Shown piece after piece: positions 17,657 to 25,573 of a stretch of DNA of 64,000 nucleotides (the first letter of the stretch is position 1; each line of letters begins with the position of its first letter). Origin of the DNA: Paenibacillaceae bacterium (GTDB lineage Bacteria; Bacillota; Bacilli; Paenibacillales; Paenibacillaceae); the NCBI GenBank assembly GCA_004134985.1, contig REGQ01000001.1, forward strand, positions 372,001 to 436,000. The letters run 5' to 3'. The notes beneath the pieces are model-generated. The model was not told where the DNA came from, made no database searches, and saw only the letters and a program-made list of their open reading frames with translations. The translations under genes were made by a program, and so were the position numbers.

Positions 17657-17814
17657 AAAAAGCGACCACTTCGTTTTTTCAGCATCCCTGCAACCCTCCG
17701 CTGCACTGTCCGCAAAACGCACGCACTGATTATTAGGTAGCCGCACATACTTACAAGAAATTACTGCGCAATAACACCCAACTCGACCTCTCCGACTACG
17801 AACCCGCCTCAAGA

Positions 17815-17989
17815 GGACAGACGTTCCGCTATTTGCCTCAAAACACGCTAAAACGGATTTTCAAGGACAGACGTTCCGCTATTGGTACGAAAACCGGCCT
17901 AATTACCCGCTTTTTGCATAAATAACGGATCCTGTGGCCGCCAAAATTGGATTTTCCCTTATTTGGACGGAATAGCGGAACGTGTGTCC
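17815..17989. repeat. 50-37-50 palindromic intergenic element, copy A
   Basis: Two direct copies of GGACAGACGTTCCGCTATT (17815-17833 and 17865-17883) are spaced 50 bases start to start. After 37 bases come two inverted copies, AATAACGGATCCTGTGGCC (17921-17939) and AATAGCGGAACGTGTGTCC (17971-17989), again 50 apart. The outer pair is complementary at 18 of 19 positions. The whole could fold into one long interrupted hairpin. It has the same geometry as the elements near 29.4 and 55.5 kb. Confidence 0.85.
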
Positions 17990-18078
17990 GCTCAGTTCCC
18001 TGTGCGACGCTCCCAGTTCCCAGCGTCCAACACCCTGTCCCCTGCGGTGCACATTTATCGTTCATAGTTAAAATACAT

Positions 18079-18102
18079 AAAAAAAGACAGTGTTTCCACT
18101 GC
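18079..18102 (-). terminator. Terminator of the response regulator gene
   Basis: Minus strand: GGCAGTG, loop GAAA, CACTGTC, then seven T. It lies 60 bases past the response regulator stop. It separates the two-component genes from the exporter genes, which therefore need their own promoter. Confidence 0.85.
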
Positions 18103-18160
18103 CTGCAGTCATTTTATTAGCAACCAACCATGACTTCAGTCATGTTAGGTACGTTTAATT

Positions 18161-18793
18161 TTATACGACGTTGTGTCTGATGGCATAAATAGCCAACTGC
18201 GTCCGGTCCCGCAAATCAAGCTTGTCCATAATCTGGCTAATGTGATTTTTGACCGTTCCAATGGACAGGCTCAATTCATCGGCAATTTCCCGATTGCTCC
18301 GACCTTCTCCCACTTTTCGCACAATACTGAGCTCTCTGGGCGTGATCGAAGCGTCTACCTGCTTCTCTTCGCTGCTCTTCAATAATCGCGGGATAACTTT
18401 GGCTGCCACATTGTCTTGCAAGGATAGTCCGCCCGCCAAGCAGCTGCGTATCGAGCGAATCAACGCCTCTGGTTCCGCATCCTTGAGCAGATACCCGTTC
18501 GCACCGAGTTTCAGCGCCTCCAAGGCATATTGATCATCATTGAATGTGGTCAGCATCAAAATTTTGCTGTCAGGGCAGCGTTCCCGAATTCGGCGAGCGG
18601 CTTCCAATCCGTTCATCTCCGGCATGCGGATATCCATAATGACAAGCTCAAAGGTATTGCGTTCGCACAAGGCAACCGCTTCTTGACCATTGGCAGCTTC
18701 CCCTGTCACACGCATCTCTTCGTCCATCTCAATCATCATCTTCAAACCTTGACGCACCAACAGTTGATCCTCGGCAAGCAAAATCCGAATCAT
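18161..18793 (-). CDS. NarL/LuxR-family response regulator
   Basis: A 210-residue regulator. The receiver domain shows the acidic pocket (EDQ near 8-10), the phospho-acceptor Asp in VIMDIRMPEMNG (near 54), Thr in MLTTF and Lys in LLKDAEPE. The C-terminal LuxR helix-turn-helix reads ITPRELSIVRKVGEGRSNRE, then IADELSLSIGTVKNHIS. The start lies four bases after the kinase stop, so the two are translated from one message. It is the partner of the upstream kinase and the likely regulator of the exporter genes. Confidence 0.93.
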   Translation of the reverse strand: MIRILLAEDQLLVRQGLKMMIEMDEEMRVTGEAANGQEAVALCERNTFELVIMDIRMPEMNGLEAARRIRERCPDSKILMLTTFNDDQYALEALKLGANGYLLKDAEPEALIRSIRSCLAGGLSLQDNVAAKVIPRLLKSSEEKQVDASITPRELSIVRKVGEGRSNREIADELSLSIGTVKNHISQIMDKLDLRDRTQLAIYAIRHNVV

Positions 18794-18797
18794 ATCG

Positions 18798-19937
18798 CTA
18801 AGATTCCTCCTGGTTGTTCAACATTGGCAAAGTGCCGCGCACAGTAAACAAACCGTCATATGCAATGATGTCCAGCTTTCCGCCTGTACGTTCAATACGC
18901 TCGCGCATCGACTGCAATCCGAACCCTTCCCGCAAAGGCTTGTTCTCTTTAAGGGCATTGCTCACTTCAAAGCGGAACACGCCGCCCCCTGGCGTTTCAA
19001 ACCGGATATCTGCCTCGCGGGCATTGCTGTGCCGCATCATATTGGTCAGCGCCTCCTGAACAGCCCGGTAGACAGCGATCGACTGTTCGCTGCGCAGCGG
19101 CGCAGACAGCGCACCATGTTTAACCGAGAAGTTGATCCGGATGAAGCTCTCCGCTTCAAGCGTGCGCAGCAGCCTGAGAATCGCTGACAATCCGCCGAGT
19201 TCATTGCGCTTTAGTGACTGCACTGCATTGCGCGTCTCCTCGAGGCTTTCCTTGGCCAACTCCTTCAATTGCTGTACCTGCGGCTGGGTCGATTCACTCG
19301 CCTGCATTCTAAAAACTTCAAGCTGCATCAACAACGCTGTCAATTTGTGTCCTACCGAATCATGAATGTCTCGGCCTACCTGGGCACGCTCCTCCTGTCT
19401 GGCCAATTGCTCTGCTGTAATCAGCCGCCGCTTCATATTGCGATATTCGCTAAGCAGCGCTTCATTGCCGGATGACAGCTCTTCCGTGCGTTGATGGATC
19501 ATGCGAAAAAACGCCAGACCCATCAGGTTGAGCGCAGCATAAAGCGTAATGAACAGCAGCGAATAAGAAGATGTCGCCCACAAACTTTGCGCCAGCAGGC
19601 TGACATATCCGACCGTACCGACAACTAGCATATGAGGCAAAGGCAACCGGATGGCCGCCTTCCCGGCCAGCAGCGAAAAGACGATCAGCACGTAAGGATT
19701 AGGAACATTTCCCCCATCGGGCCATAAGGCGCCAACTGCAGCAGCCATCGCAACGGTTAGCAACAGCAGGAGTACAATCGGGTTCTTCTTGAATAACGGC
19801 GCTGCAAAGAACAGGCAGAACAGCAGCGCGCTGGCAGCTAGCCGCCAGGGCTGCTCGCCAAACTCGCCGGAAAGATGAAGCAGACCGTATGTCCAGGCCA
19901 GCAGCAGCATAGCGAGCCAAATCCAGAATGAATACAT
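18798..19937 (-). CDS. Sensor histidine kinase (HisKA_3 type)
   Basis: A 379-residue kinase. About six membrane segments fill residues 1-150 with almost no outer domain, a layout typical of intramembrane-sensing or DesK-like kinases. The HisKA_3 motif VGRDIHDSVGHKLTALLMQL carries the phosphorylated His near 192. The HATPase domain follows, with LTNMMRHSNA (N box, near 290) and EGFGLQSMRERIERTGGKL (G box, near 335). It lies 24 bases after the DUF423 gene and pairs with the next regulator gene. The signal is unknown; cell-envelope stress is plausible given the exporter nearby. Confidence 0.92.
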   Translation of the reverse strand: MYSFWIWLAMLLLAWTYGLLHLSGEFGEQPWRLAASALLFCLFFAAPLFKKNPIVLLLLLTVAMAAAVGALWPDGGNVPNPYVLIVFSLLAGKAAIRLPLPHMLVVGTVGYVSLLAQSLWATSSYSLLFITLYAALNLMGLAFFRMIHQRTEELSSGNEALLSEYRNMKRRLITAEQLARQEERAQVGRDIHDSVGHKLTALLMQLEVFRMQASESTQPQVQQLKELAKESLEETRNAVQSLKRNELGGLSAILRLLRTLEAESFIRINFSVKHGALSAPLRSEQSIAVYRAVQEALTNMMRHSNAREADIRFETPGGGVFRFEVSNALKENKPLREGFGLQSMRERIERTGGKLDIIAYDGLFTVRGTLPMLNNQEES

Positions 19938-19961
19938 GCCATCATCTCCCCTGCGGGATAA

Positions 19962-20330
19962 CTACCCGATTACCGCAGCTGCAATGACCAATGCCCAGCC
20001 TGCGAGAAAGGCAAGACCGCCAAGCGGTGTAATCGCGCCGAGTTTCTTGACCCCTGTAAGGCTAAGCACATACAAGCTCCCGCTAAACAAAATAATTCCG
20101 ATAAACATTAGCCATCCGGCAGTATAGACCAAATTGCTTGGCAATACATTGTTGTAGATTAAGCCGAGCAGCAGCAGTCCGAGCGCATGAGCGATCTGGT
20201 ATTGCACCCCTGTTTGATAGATTGCCGCCATCTCCGGCGTCAGCCGCTTCTTGAGGGCATGTGCGCCAAATGCGCCTAATATAACGGCAAGCAGCATATT
20301 CGCGCTGCCAAGCACCAATAACGTTTGCAT
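19962..20330 (-). CDS. DUF423 family membrane protein
   Basis: A 122-residue protein with four membrane segments and the family's conserved stretches LGAFGAHALKKRL (near 20-32), YQTGVQYQIAHALGLLLLG (near 38-56) and FSGSLYVLSLTG. The function of DUF423 proteins is unknown. The start MQTLLVLGS follows GGGAG by eight bases. It is close to both the SMR pair and the kinase gene and may share their transcript. Confidence 0.88.
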   Translation of the reverse strand: MQTLLVLGSANMLLAVILGAFGAHALKKRLTPEMAAIYQTGVQYQIAHALGLLLLGLIYNNVLPSNLVYTAGWLMFIGIILFSGSLYVLSLTGVKKLGAITPLGGLAFLAGWALVIAAAVIG

Positions 20331-20376
20331 TATTTTCACTCCCTTCATTAACATAGACCATTCAAGTGTACCATAA

Positions 20377-20727
20377 TCAGTTGTTTGAAGCAGCAGCAGC
20401 TTCTTGCGGTTTCGCCTTATTCATCACGACAATGCCTGTAATAATGAGGATTAGCGCCGATACCTTCAACATGCTCAGATGCTCATGAAACAGCACAACA
20501 CCGATTACGGCGGTAAGTGCGGTGCCTACTCCCGACCACGTCGCATATGCAGTCGTAAGCGAGATATTTTTCAGGGCGAAGCTGAGGCAGGTGAAAGACG
20601 CAAGAAAACCGGTAACTACGCCAAGCGATGGCCATAATACGGTAAATCCCGCGGAGAGCTTCAACATCGTAGAGCCAAACGATTCAAATAAAATCGCCAG
20701 ACACAAATAAAAAATGCTTCTCTTCAT
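20377..20727 (-). CDS. Small multidrug resistance (SMR) efflux subunit, second of pair
   Basis: A 116-residue four-helix SMR protein. The essential membrane Glu is in LAILFESFGSTMLKLS (Glu near 14), and the family's YATWSGVGTALTAVIG (near 62-77) is intact. It differs from most SMR proteins in a short Ala/Gln/Asn tail after the last helix. It follows the other SMR gene by 17 bases, as in EbrAB/YkkCD-type paired systems, in which two different subunits form a proton-driven exporter of cations or guanidinium-type compounds. Confidence 0.9.
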   Translation of the reverse strand: MKRSIFYLCLAILFESFGSTMLKLSAGFTVLWPSLGVVTGFLASFTCLSFALKNISLTTAYATWSGVGTALTAVIGVVLFHEHLSMLKVSALILIITGIVVMNKAKPQEAAAASNN

Positions 20728-20744
20728 CGAAATAACGCCCCTGT

Positions 20745-21065
20745 CTATTTTTCCAAATTGAGCATGACAATGCCGATAATAAGAATGATCAGGCCGACGA
20801 TCATTTGCCTGTTAATCTTCTCCTTAAACACATAGACCCCTGCAAGAACAGTCAGGATCGTACCCAGACCGCTCCATGTAGCATAGGAAAGACTAAGCGG
20901 CAGATCATTGAGCGCCAGGGACAGCAAATAAAATGCGGCGCCGTAGCCGAGCACTACACCCGCAATTGGAGCCGCTTTAGTAAAACCATTGGACAGTTTC
21001 AGCATGGAAGAGCCGAACACTTCCAAAATAATGGCCATAAACAAACATGTGTAAGCGACCAGCAT
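20745..21065 (-). CDS. Small multidrug resistance (SMR) efflux subunit, first of pair
   Basis: A 106-residue SMR protein with the essential Glu in AIILEVFGSSMLKLSNGF (near residue 15) and YATWSGLGTILTVLAG in helix 3. It is the partner of the next gene. The ATG is preceded by GGAGGG. A terminator hairpin from the racemase gene lies 147 bases upstream, so the pair has its own promoter. No ykkC/guanidine riboswitch was recognised in the leader. Confidence 0.9.
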   Translation of the reverse strand: MLVAYTCLFMAIILEVFGSSMLKLSNGFTKAAPIAGVVLGYGAAFYLLSLALNDLPLSLSYATWSGLGTILTVLAGVYVFKEKINRQMIVGLIILIIGIVMLNLEK

Positions 21066-21211
21066 GTTTTCCCTCCGTACCTGTGTAATAATTGTACAGC
21101 CCGTCTACTCTGACAAAGCTGGCACACTTGGCTTGCAGTTGACCTGCATTGCAAAGAACGCCTGGTTTGAACCTTGACATGCCGACTCACGTACTGCTGG
21201 AACCTGCAAAA

Positions 21212-21252
21212 GCCGCTTTCGCGCCGGACTTGATCCTGCGGCACGAAGCGGC
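21212..21252 (-). terminator. Terminator of the glutamate racemase gene
   Basis: Nested stem on the minus strand (GCCGCTTCGTGCCG with CGGCGCGAAAGCGGC) followed by TTTTGC, 56 bases past the racemase stop. Confidence 0.75.
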
Positions 21253-21307
21253 GATATATTGTATTGGGAGAACCTGCATGCTGATACGGGAGACGGTGTC
21301 TTCTTAT

Positions 21308-22129
21308 CTATACGCCGCTAATCGGCCCATCCTGTACAAATTCACACTCCTGCGTCTGATCTTTCGCACGCAAAAGCGCAAGTGCCGTTCGCATTTTATC
21401 AATATAAGCCGTATCGCCGCTCGTGCACATCAGGTGCACATCCCCGCAGCCGCCTCCTTCTGAAATGCCGAAACGGTTCAACTGGGCCGACAGCCGCCGA
21501 ACGGTGCCGATATTGCCGTCTACAATCTGAATATGCGGCGGCAGCAGTTCGCGCAAAATGTCTTTGTAGAAAGGATAATGTGTGCAGCCCAATACAACAA
21601 TCCCGTAATGATCCAAATTATATCCTTCAAGTTTGACACGAAAATAGTCGTGCATCTGTTTTTTATCAAATTGCAGGTCTTCGCAATATTTAACAAGTTC
21701 CGGCAGGGGCAGCGAATCAACAATCCCCCGGTCGTCTACCCGAGATACGAGCGCGTAATACTTCGGCTGGGCCAATGTTAACTGGGTAGCAAATACCAGC
21801 ACCCTTCTTCCCGTCGCGCGATTCATCTCAACTGCTGGCTTGACAGCCGGCTCCATACCAATAATTGGAATAGAGTAGATGCTTCTCAAATCCGCAACTG
21901 CGATGCTCGTTGCCGTATTGCATGCTACTACAAGGGCGTCAATTCCCTGCTGCATCATAAGCTCGACCGATTCAAGAACAAATGACCTGACTGCTTCCTC
22001 CGATTTGCTTCCGTAAGGGACGTTCAGCGTATCCGCCATATAGAGATAATTTTTAGCGGGGAGCCGCCGGAGCGATTCCGCCAGGACGGTAAGCCCTCCA
22101 AGCCCCGAGTCAAAAAAACCGATTGTCAT
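21308..22129 (-). CDS. murI: Glutamate racemase
   Basis: A 273-residue cytoplasmic enzyme that converts L- to D-glutamate for peptidoglycan. The family's catalytic Cys pair is in VACNTATS (near 73) and VLGCTHYPF (near 184). The N-terminal GFFDSGLGGLTV and the YMADTLNVPYGSKS block are also diagnostic. Length is normal. It stands alone with its own terminator; the ribosome site (GGGAA) is weak and distant. Confidence 0.93.
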   Translation of the reverse strand: MTIGFFDSGLGGLTVLAESLRRLPAKNYLYMADTLNVPYGSKSEEAVRSFVLESVELMMQQGIDALVVACNTATSIAVADLRSIYSIPIIGMEPAVKPAVEMNRATGRRVLVFATQLTLAQPKYYALVSRVDDRGIVDSLPLPELVKYCEDLQFDKKQMHDYFRVKLEGYNLDHYGIVVLGCTHYPFYKDILRELLPPHIQIVDGNIGTVRRLSAQLNRFGISEGGGCGDVHLMCTSGDTAYIDKMRTALALLRAKDQTQECEFVQDGPISGV

Positions 22130-22437
22130 ATGTCATCGATTCCCATCGTATGTAATATATGATCATTTCAAACGATCTGTACTTCTCAATAATATACTAA
22201 AAATGACCGCTCAACAATGGAAATCAAAAAATAGACTGCTCAACGCCCGTTCTGTAATAAGTATAAAGCAGCAGCGATCTTCTTCCTCATAAATAGCCTA
22301 TTTGGCTGCAGATCAGCTGATCCCCCTGCTAACGAATCATCTTTCCCATGTTTTTGAAACCAATATCTTCCTCAAACGTTTAATCTAAGGAGCCTTAATT
22401 TGGTTTCTATACATAATGAAGAGAGGTAGATGTTGAA
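22130..22437. other. Intergenic region between divergent genes
   Basis: AT-rich spacer between the racemase and the SLH protein gene. It must hold promoters for both, but no hexamer pair is convincing. GAGAGGT at 22421 serves the downstream UUG start. No gene, repeat or RNA seen. Confidence 0.5.
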
Positions 22438-24795
22438 TTGAAAAAGAAAAAGCTTTATTCTCATTCACGGCTAGCCGTTAAATTAGCTGTAGCCGGGACG
22501 CTCAGTCTGAGCCTGCTCGGAGCGCCGCTAGCGGGCTCGCACGCCTTTGCGCAAAGCGTCACAGTCACAGATGCTGCAACACCTGCTATGCCCGCACTGA
22601 GTACGAGCGAAGTCAACCCCAACGATGCCAAAGTGACGAAAGAACAAGCGGAAGCCAAACTTCGCAAGTTGTTTCCGGAGCTTTCGAACGCGAAGCTGCA
22701 GCGTGTAACATTGGGAAATAGCAATTCCTACCCGCCCAAGCCAGAACTGGTCTGGGATTTGTCATGGAGTATAGAGGATGGCAATTCCTCCTATGGCTTC
22801 AGCAGCAGAGTGGATGCCTTGACAGGTGATCTGCTCTCCTACCACTATCCGCTCTATCATAGTGAAGATGGCAATCAGTCATATTATCCGCCAGCCGTGC
22901 TCGAAGATGAAGCCAAGCAGATTGCACTGGATTTCATTGCCCAAGCTTCGCCTTCCGTTAAAATTTCCGACCTGCTTGACAGCGATCTGAAACCATCCCG
23001 ATCGTCCAGCAGCTTGTTTGGGCCTGTACAATATGAATTTTTCTACAACATTCCCATTCATGGGATTAAATCAAGAGACTCTTTAAACGTTAGCGTCGAT
23101 GGGAACGGCAAAATTATCGGCTACAGTCATCACCGAACACAAGCCGAATATCCATCGCCATCCAAAGCGCTCCCTGCTGCAGACATCAAGCGGCAGCTGC
23201 AAGATCATCTATTGCTGCAATTGATGTATGTGCCTGAAAGTCAGAAAAACTACTTTGATCCCCCTAAGGGCTGGAAACTTGCTTATGTGCCAGTCGCGGT
23301 GAACTCAGTGGATGCCTTGACTGGGAAAGCAATAGATACGCCAGGTTTAACTACGGCGGATGGCACTGGCCCTACCTACAAAACGTTTGTTGCAGGCACG
23401 AAACAGTACAAAGCCCATCAAGGACAAAAGCTGACCGCAGAACAAGCCGCAGCCATCGTTAAACAGTGGAGAGATATCCCTGAAGATTATACAATGGAGC
23501 ACAGTATGAGTAGTTCCAGAGGCATAAATGGCAAGGAAGTGTGGTATTTAAACTGGAATAAGAGGCAAGCTTTCGGGCCAGGCGATTATATTAACGCTTC
23601 TGTGGATGCGGAAACCGGCCGACTGCTGAATATTTCCCAATATCCGAACTTTTACGGCCCGGGGATGGAGGAGAAGAAACCAGCCGCTCCAGCGAAAATT
23701 ACAGCCAAACAGGCAGAAGATAAAGCATTGGAATTGATTCAGCAGCTTTATCCGGATGCGGCAAAGGAACTTAAACTGCTCGAGCGGTCTGCTTCCTCTC
23801 AATATATAGCAGAATCTGGCCTGTTCCCTTTTGATTTCCAACGCTTCTATAAGGATCACCCCGTTCAACAAGGCAATGTTACCTTGACACTCGATGGCAA
23901 CGGCAACTTGTATAGTTATCAGTACTATGGGGAAGATGTTGCGACAATCGCCGACGCCCTCGAACCATTGCAAGCCAAGGTGACAAAGGAAGAAGCTGCC
24001 GTCATCGTGAAAGAAGCGTTAGACATTGAGCTGCAATACATTACTACCGGAGGCTATTATTACGATAGCACCCCTCTTGAGGAAAAAACGCATCTTGCTT
24101 ATGTCCCATTGTTTAATGGGAAACAATTTGCTACAGTTGATGCCGTCACAGGCAAACTGCTGAACGACTATCCCTTTGAAACCCCAGATGAGAACGGCAC
24201 ACCTGAGCTTCCTACAGATATCGCCGGACACTGGGCAAGCAAACAACTGACAACCTTGTTCGAACGAGGCGTCATCGCTCCCGAGGAGGATGGGCTGCTT
24301 CATCCCAATGCTGAGCTTCGTCTGGGAGATTGGATGAATATTGTGGGCCGTGCTGCGATGGGAGACTACTTTGAGCAATTCGCCATGTATCACAGAGATG
24401 AAACGGTGTTGTTCGAGGACATAGACAAGGACAGCGAGTTTTACAGCGCTGCATACTTTTTCACAATGAACAGATGGATTAAAGGCTCGCCGGAAACCAA
24501 ACTTGCACCAGAGCAGCAGCTTACTCGCGAGCAATTGGCGGTCATGCTCTCCTCAATGCTGAATTACAGCAAACTGTCTGCATTTATGGATCAGGACGGG
24601 GAAATCAGCAATCTGAAGGATGCCGCCAAGATTAAAAACAAGGGTGCGGTAGCCATTGTCAGCAAGCTTGGATTACTGACCGCATCGAACGGCCGCTTTG
24701 CGCCTGAGGCCCCTGTAACGAAAGCCCAGGCAGCCGTACTGCTGATGCGTCTGGTCGAACTGCAGGGCAAAACCGATTCGCCACTATTAAGATAA
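22438..24795 (+). CDS. S-layer-homology protein with YcdB/YcdC (PepSY-like) repeats
   Basis: A 785-residue exported protein. A signal peptide spans about residues 1-38 (KKKKL start, hydrophobic core, cut near SHAFAQ). Residues 65-570 contain repeated PepSY-like units (VTKEQAEAKLRKLFPEL, ITAKQAEDKALELIQQLYPD, VTKEEAAVIVKEALDI, each followed by a VDAxTG strand), the YcdB/YcdC type found in Bacillus. The C-terminal 190 residues hold three SLH motifs (DIAGHWASKQLTTLFERGVI and two more) that bind pyruvylated cell-wall polymer. The start is UUG with GAGAGGT ten bases upstream; an ATG at 22430 runs into a stop after three codons. Precise role unknown. Confidence 0.85.
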   Translation: MKKKKLYSHSRLAVKLAVAGTLSLSLLGAPLAGSHAFAQSVTVTDAATPAMPALSTSEVNPNDAKVTKEQAEAKLRKLFPELSNAKLQRVTLGNSNSYPPKPELVWDLSWSIEDGNSSYGFSSRVDALTGDLLSYHYPLYHSEDGNQSYYPPAVLEDEAKQIALDFIAQASPSVKISDLLDSDLKPSRSSSSLFGPVQYEFFYNIPIHGIKSRDSLNVSVDGNGKIIGYSHHRTQAEYPSPSKALPAADIKRQLQDHLLLQLMYVPESQKNYFDPPKGWKLAYVPVAVNSVDALTGKAIDTPGLTTADGTGPTYKTFVAGTKQYKAHQGQKLTAEQAAAIVKQWRDIPEDYTMEHSMSSSRGINGKEVWYLNWNKRQAFGPGDYINASVDAETGRLLNISQYPNFYGPGMEEKKPAAPAKITAKQAEDKALELIQQLYPDAAKELKLLERSASSQYIAESGLFPFDFQRFYKDHPVQQGNVTLTLDGNGNLYSYQYYGEDVATIADALEPLQAKVTKEEAAVIVKEALDIELQYITTGGYYYDSTPLEEKTHLAYVPLFNGKQFATVDAVTGKLLNDYPFETPDENGTPELPTDIAGHWASKQLTTLFERGVIAPEEDGLLHPNAELRLGDWMNIVGRAAMGDYFEQFAMYHRDETVLFEDIDKDSEFYSAAYFFTMNRWIKGSPETKLAPEQQLTREQLAVMLSSMLNYSKLSAFMDQDGEISNLKDAAKIKNKGAVAIVSKLGLLTASNGRFAPEAPVTKAQAAVLLMRLVELQGKTDSPLLR

Positions 24796-24838
24796 GCTAA
24801 TCTTGCAAGTGATTGCCTCACTTGAGACCTGGAACAGC

Positions 24839-24881
24839 AAGGGCCTTCGGCCAGCAGACTTACTGCTGGCCGAAGGCCCTT
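24839..24881. terminator. Strong terminator after the SLH protein gene
   Basis: A perfect 19-base stem (starts AAGGGCCTTCGGCCAGCAG) around a five-base loop, followed by TGCGTTTCTT. It lies between convergent genes and is nearly symmetric, so it may serve both strands. Confidence 0.85.
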
Positions 24882-25001
24882 TGCGTTTCTTGCGATCAAC
24901 CGCCATCCATTAGCGCCCTTGCTCGTTGCAGCCCACTTTCATTCAGTACCTTTGCTTGCCTTGCTGATCCTGCACGCCGGGAACTGCCCGCGGCGAGAAA
25001 A

Positions 25002-25454
25002 TCACGGCTGGATGGCCGCACCTTTCCCCAAAACCTTCAGCAGACGAATGGCTTCCAGCTTTTCTTCAGGCGACAGCCCGTCCATCATCGCATGAATGCT
25101 TTCGGTGTGAGCAGGAAAGATCCGGTCAAACAACTCTGTCCCTGATAGTGTCAATTCAGCATAGGTTACTCTGCGATCGTGCTCACAGGGAACACGGCTA
25201 ATAAACCCTTTTTGCTCCAGCTTATCGATATTGTAGGTCATAGTGCCGCTTGTAATAAGTATTTTCTCGCCAATCTGCTGCAGCGGGACGCGTCCTTTCG
25301 CATACAACACTTCCAGAATCGCGAATTCTGACGCTGACAAGCCATAACGCTTAATTTCCTTGATTGCTTTCTCTATCACACTTTTATACGCTTTGGAAAG
25401 CACGACAAACAACTTCAACGATATTAAATGTTCCTCACGTTCAACGCTGCTCAT
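25002..25454 (-). CDS. MarR-family transcriptional regulator
   Basis: A 150-residue winged-helix protein. The DNA-binding region reads LSASEFAILEVLYAKGRVPL, then QQIGEKILITSGTMTYNIDKLEQKGFISR, and the wing is RVPCEHDRRVTYAELTLSG, all typical of MarR proteins. The start MSSVEREEH follows AAGGGTG by eight bases, with a GTG three codons earlier as alternative. No adjacent target gene is obvious; MarR proteins usually control their own promoter plus an efflux or oxidative-stress gene. Confidence 0.9.
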   Translation of the reverse strand: MSSVEREEHLISLKLFVVLSKAYKSVIEKAIKEIKRYGLSASEFAILEVLYAKGRVPLQQIGEKILITSGTMTYNIDKLEQKGFISRVPCEHDRRVTYAELTLSGTELFDRIFPAHTESIHAMMDGLSPEEKLEAIRLLKVLGKGAAIQP

Positions 25455-25573
25455 AATGATCACCCTTAGCTCGTTAAATTAATATCTTTAATTAAAGGTA
25501 ATTCACTTTCCCGCTTTTGTCAATCTTCGCTCATGCTGTCTCGCCCTCGGACAAGCGCTGCTGAGGCATTGTT

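Noticed and set aside
17528-17812. A 94-codon minus-strand frame between the exporter and the response regulator
   Set aside because: It contains the perfect hairpin at 17609-17656 and no known domain or good ribosome site; better read as non-coding.
21066-21211. Guanidine (ykkC-type) riboswitch ahead of the SMR pair
   Set aside because: The conserved aptamer blocks of known guanidine riboswitches could not be found.
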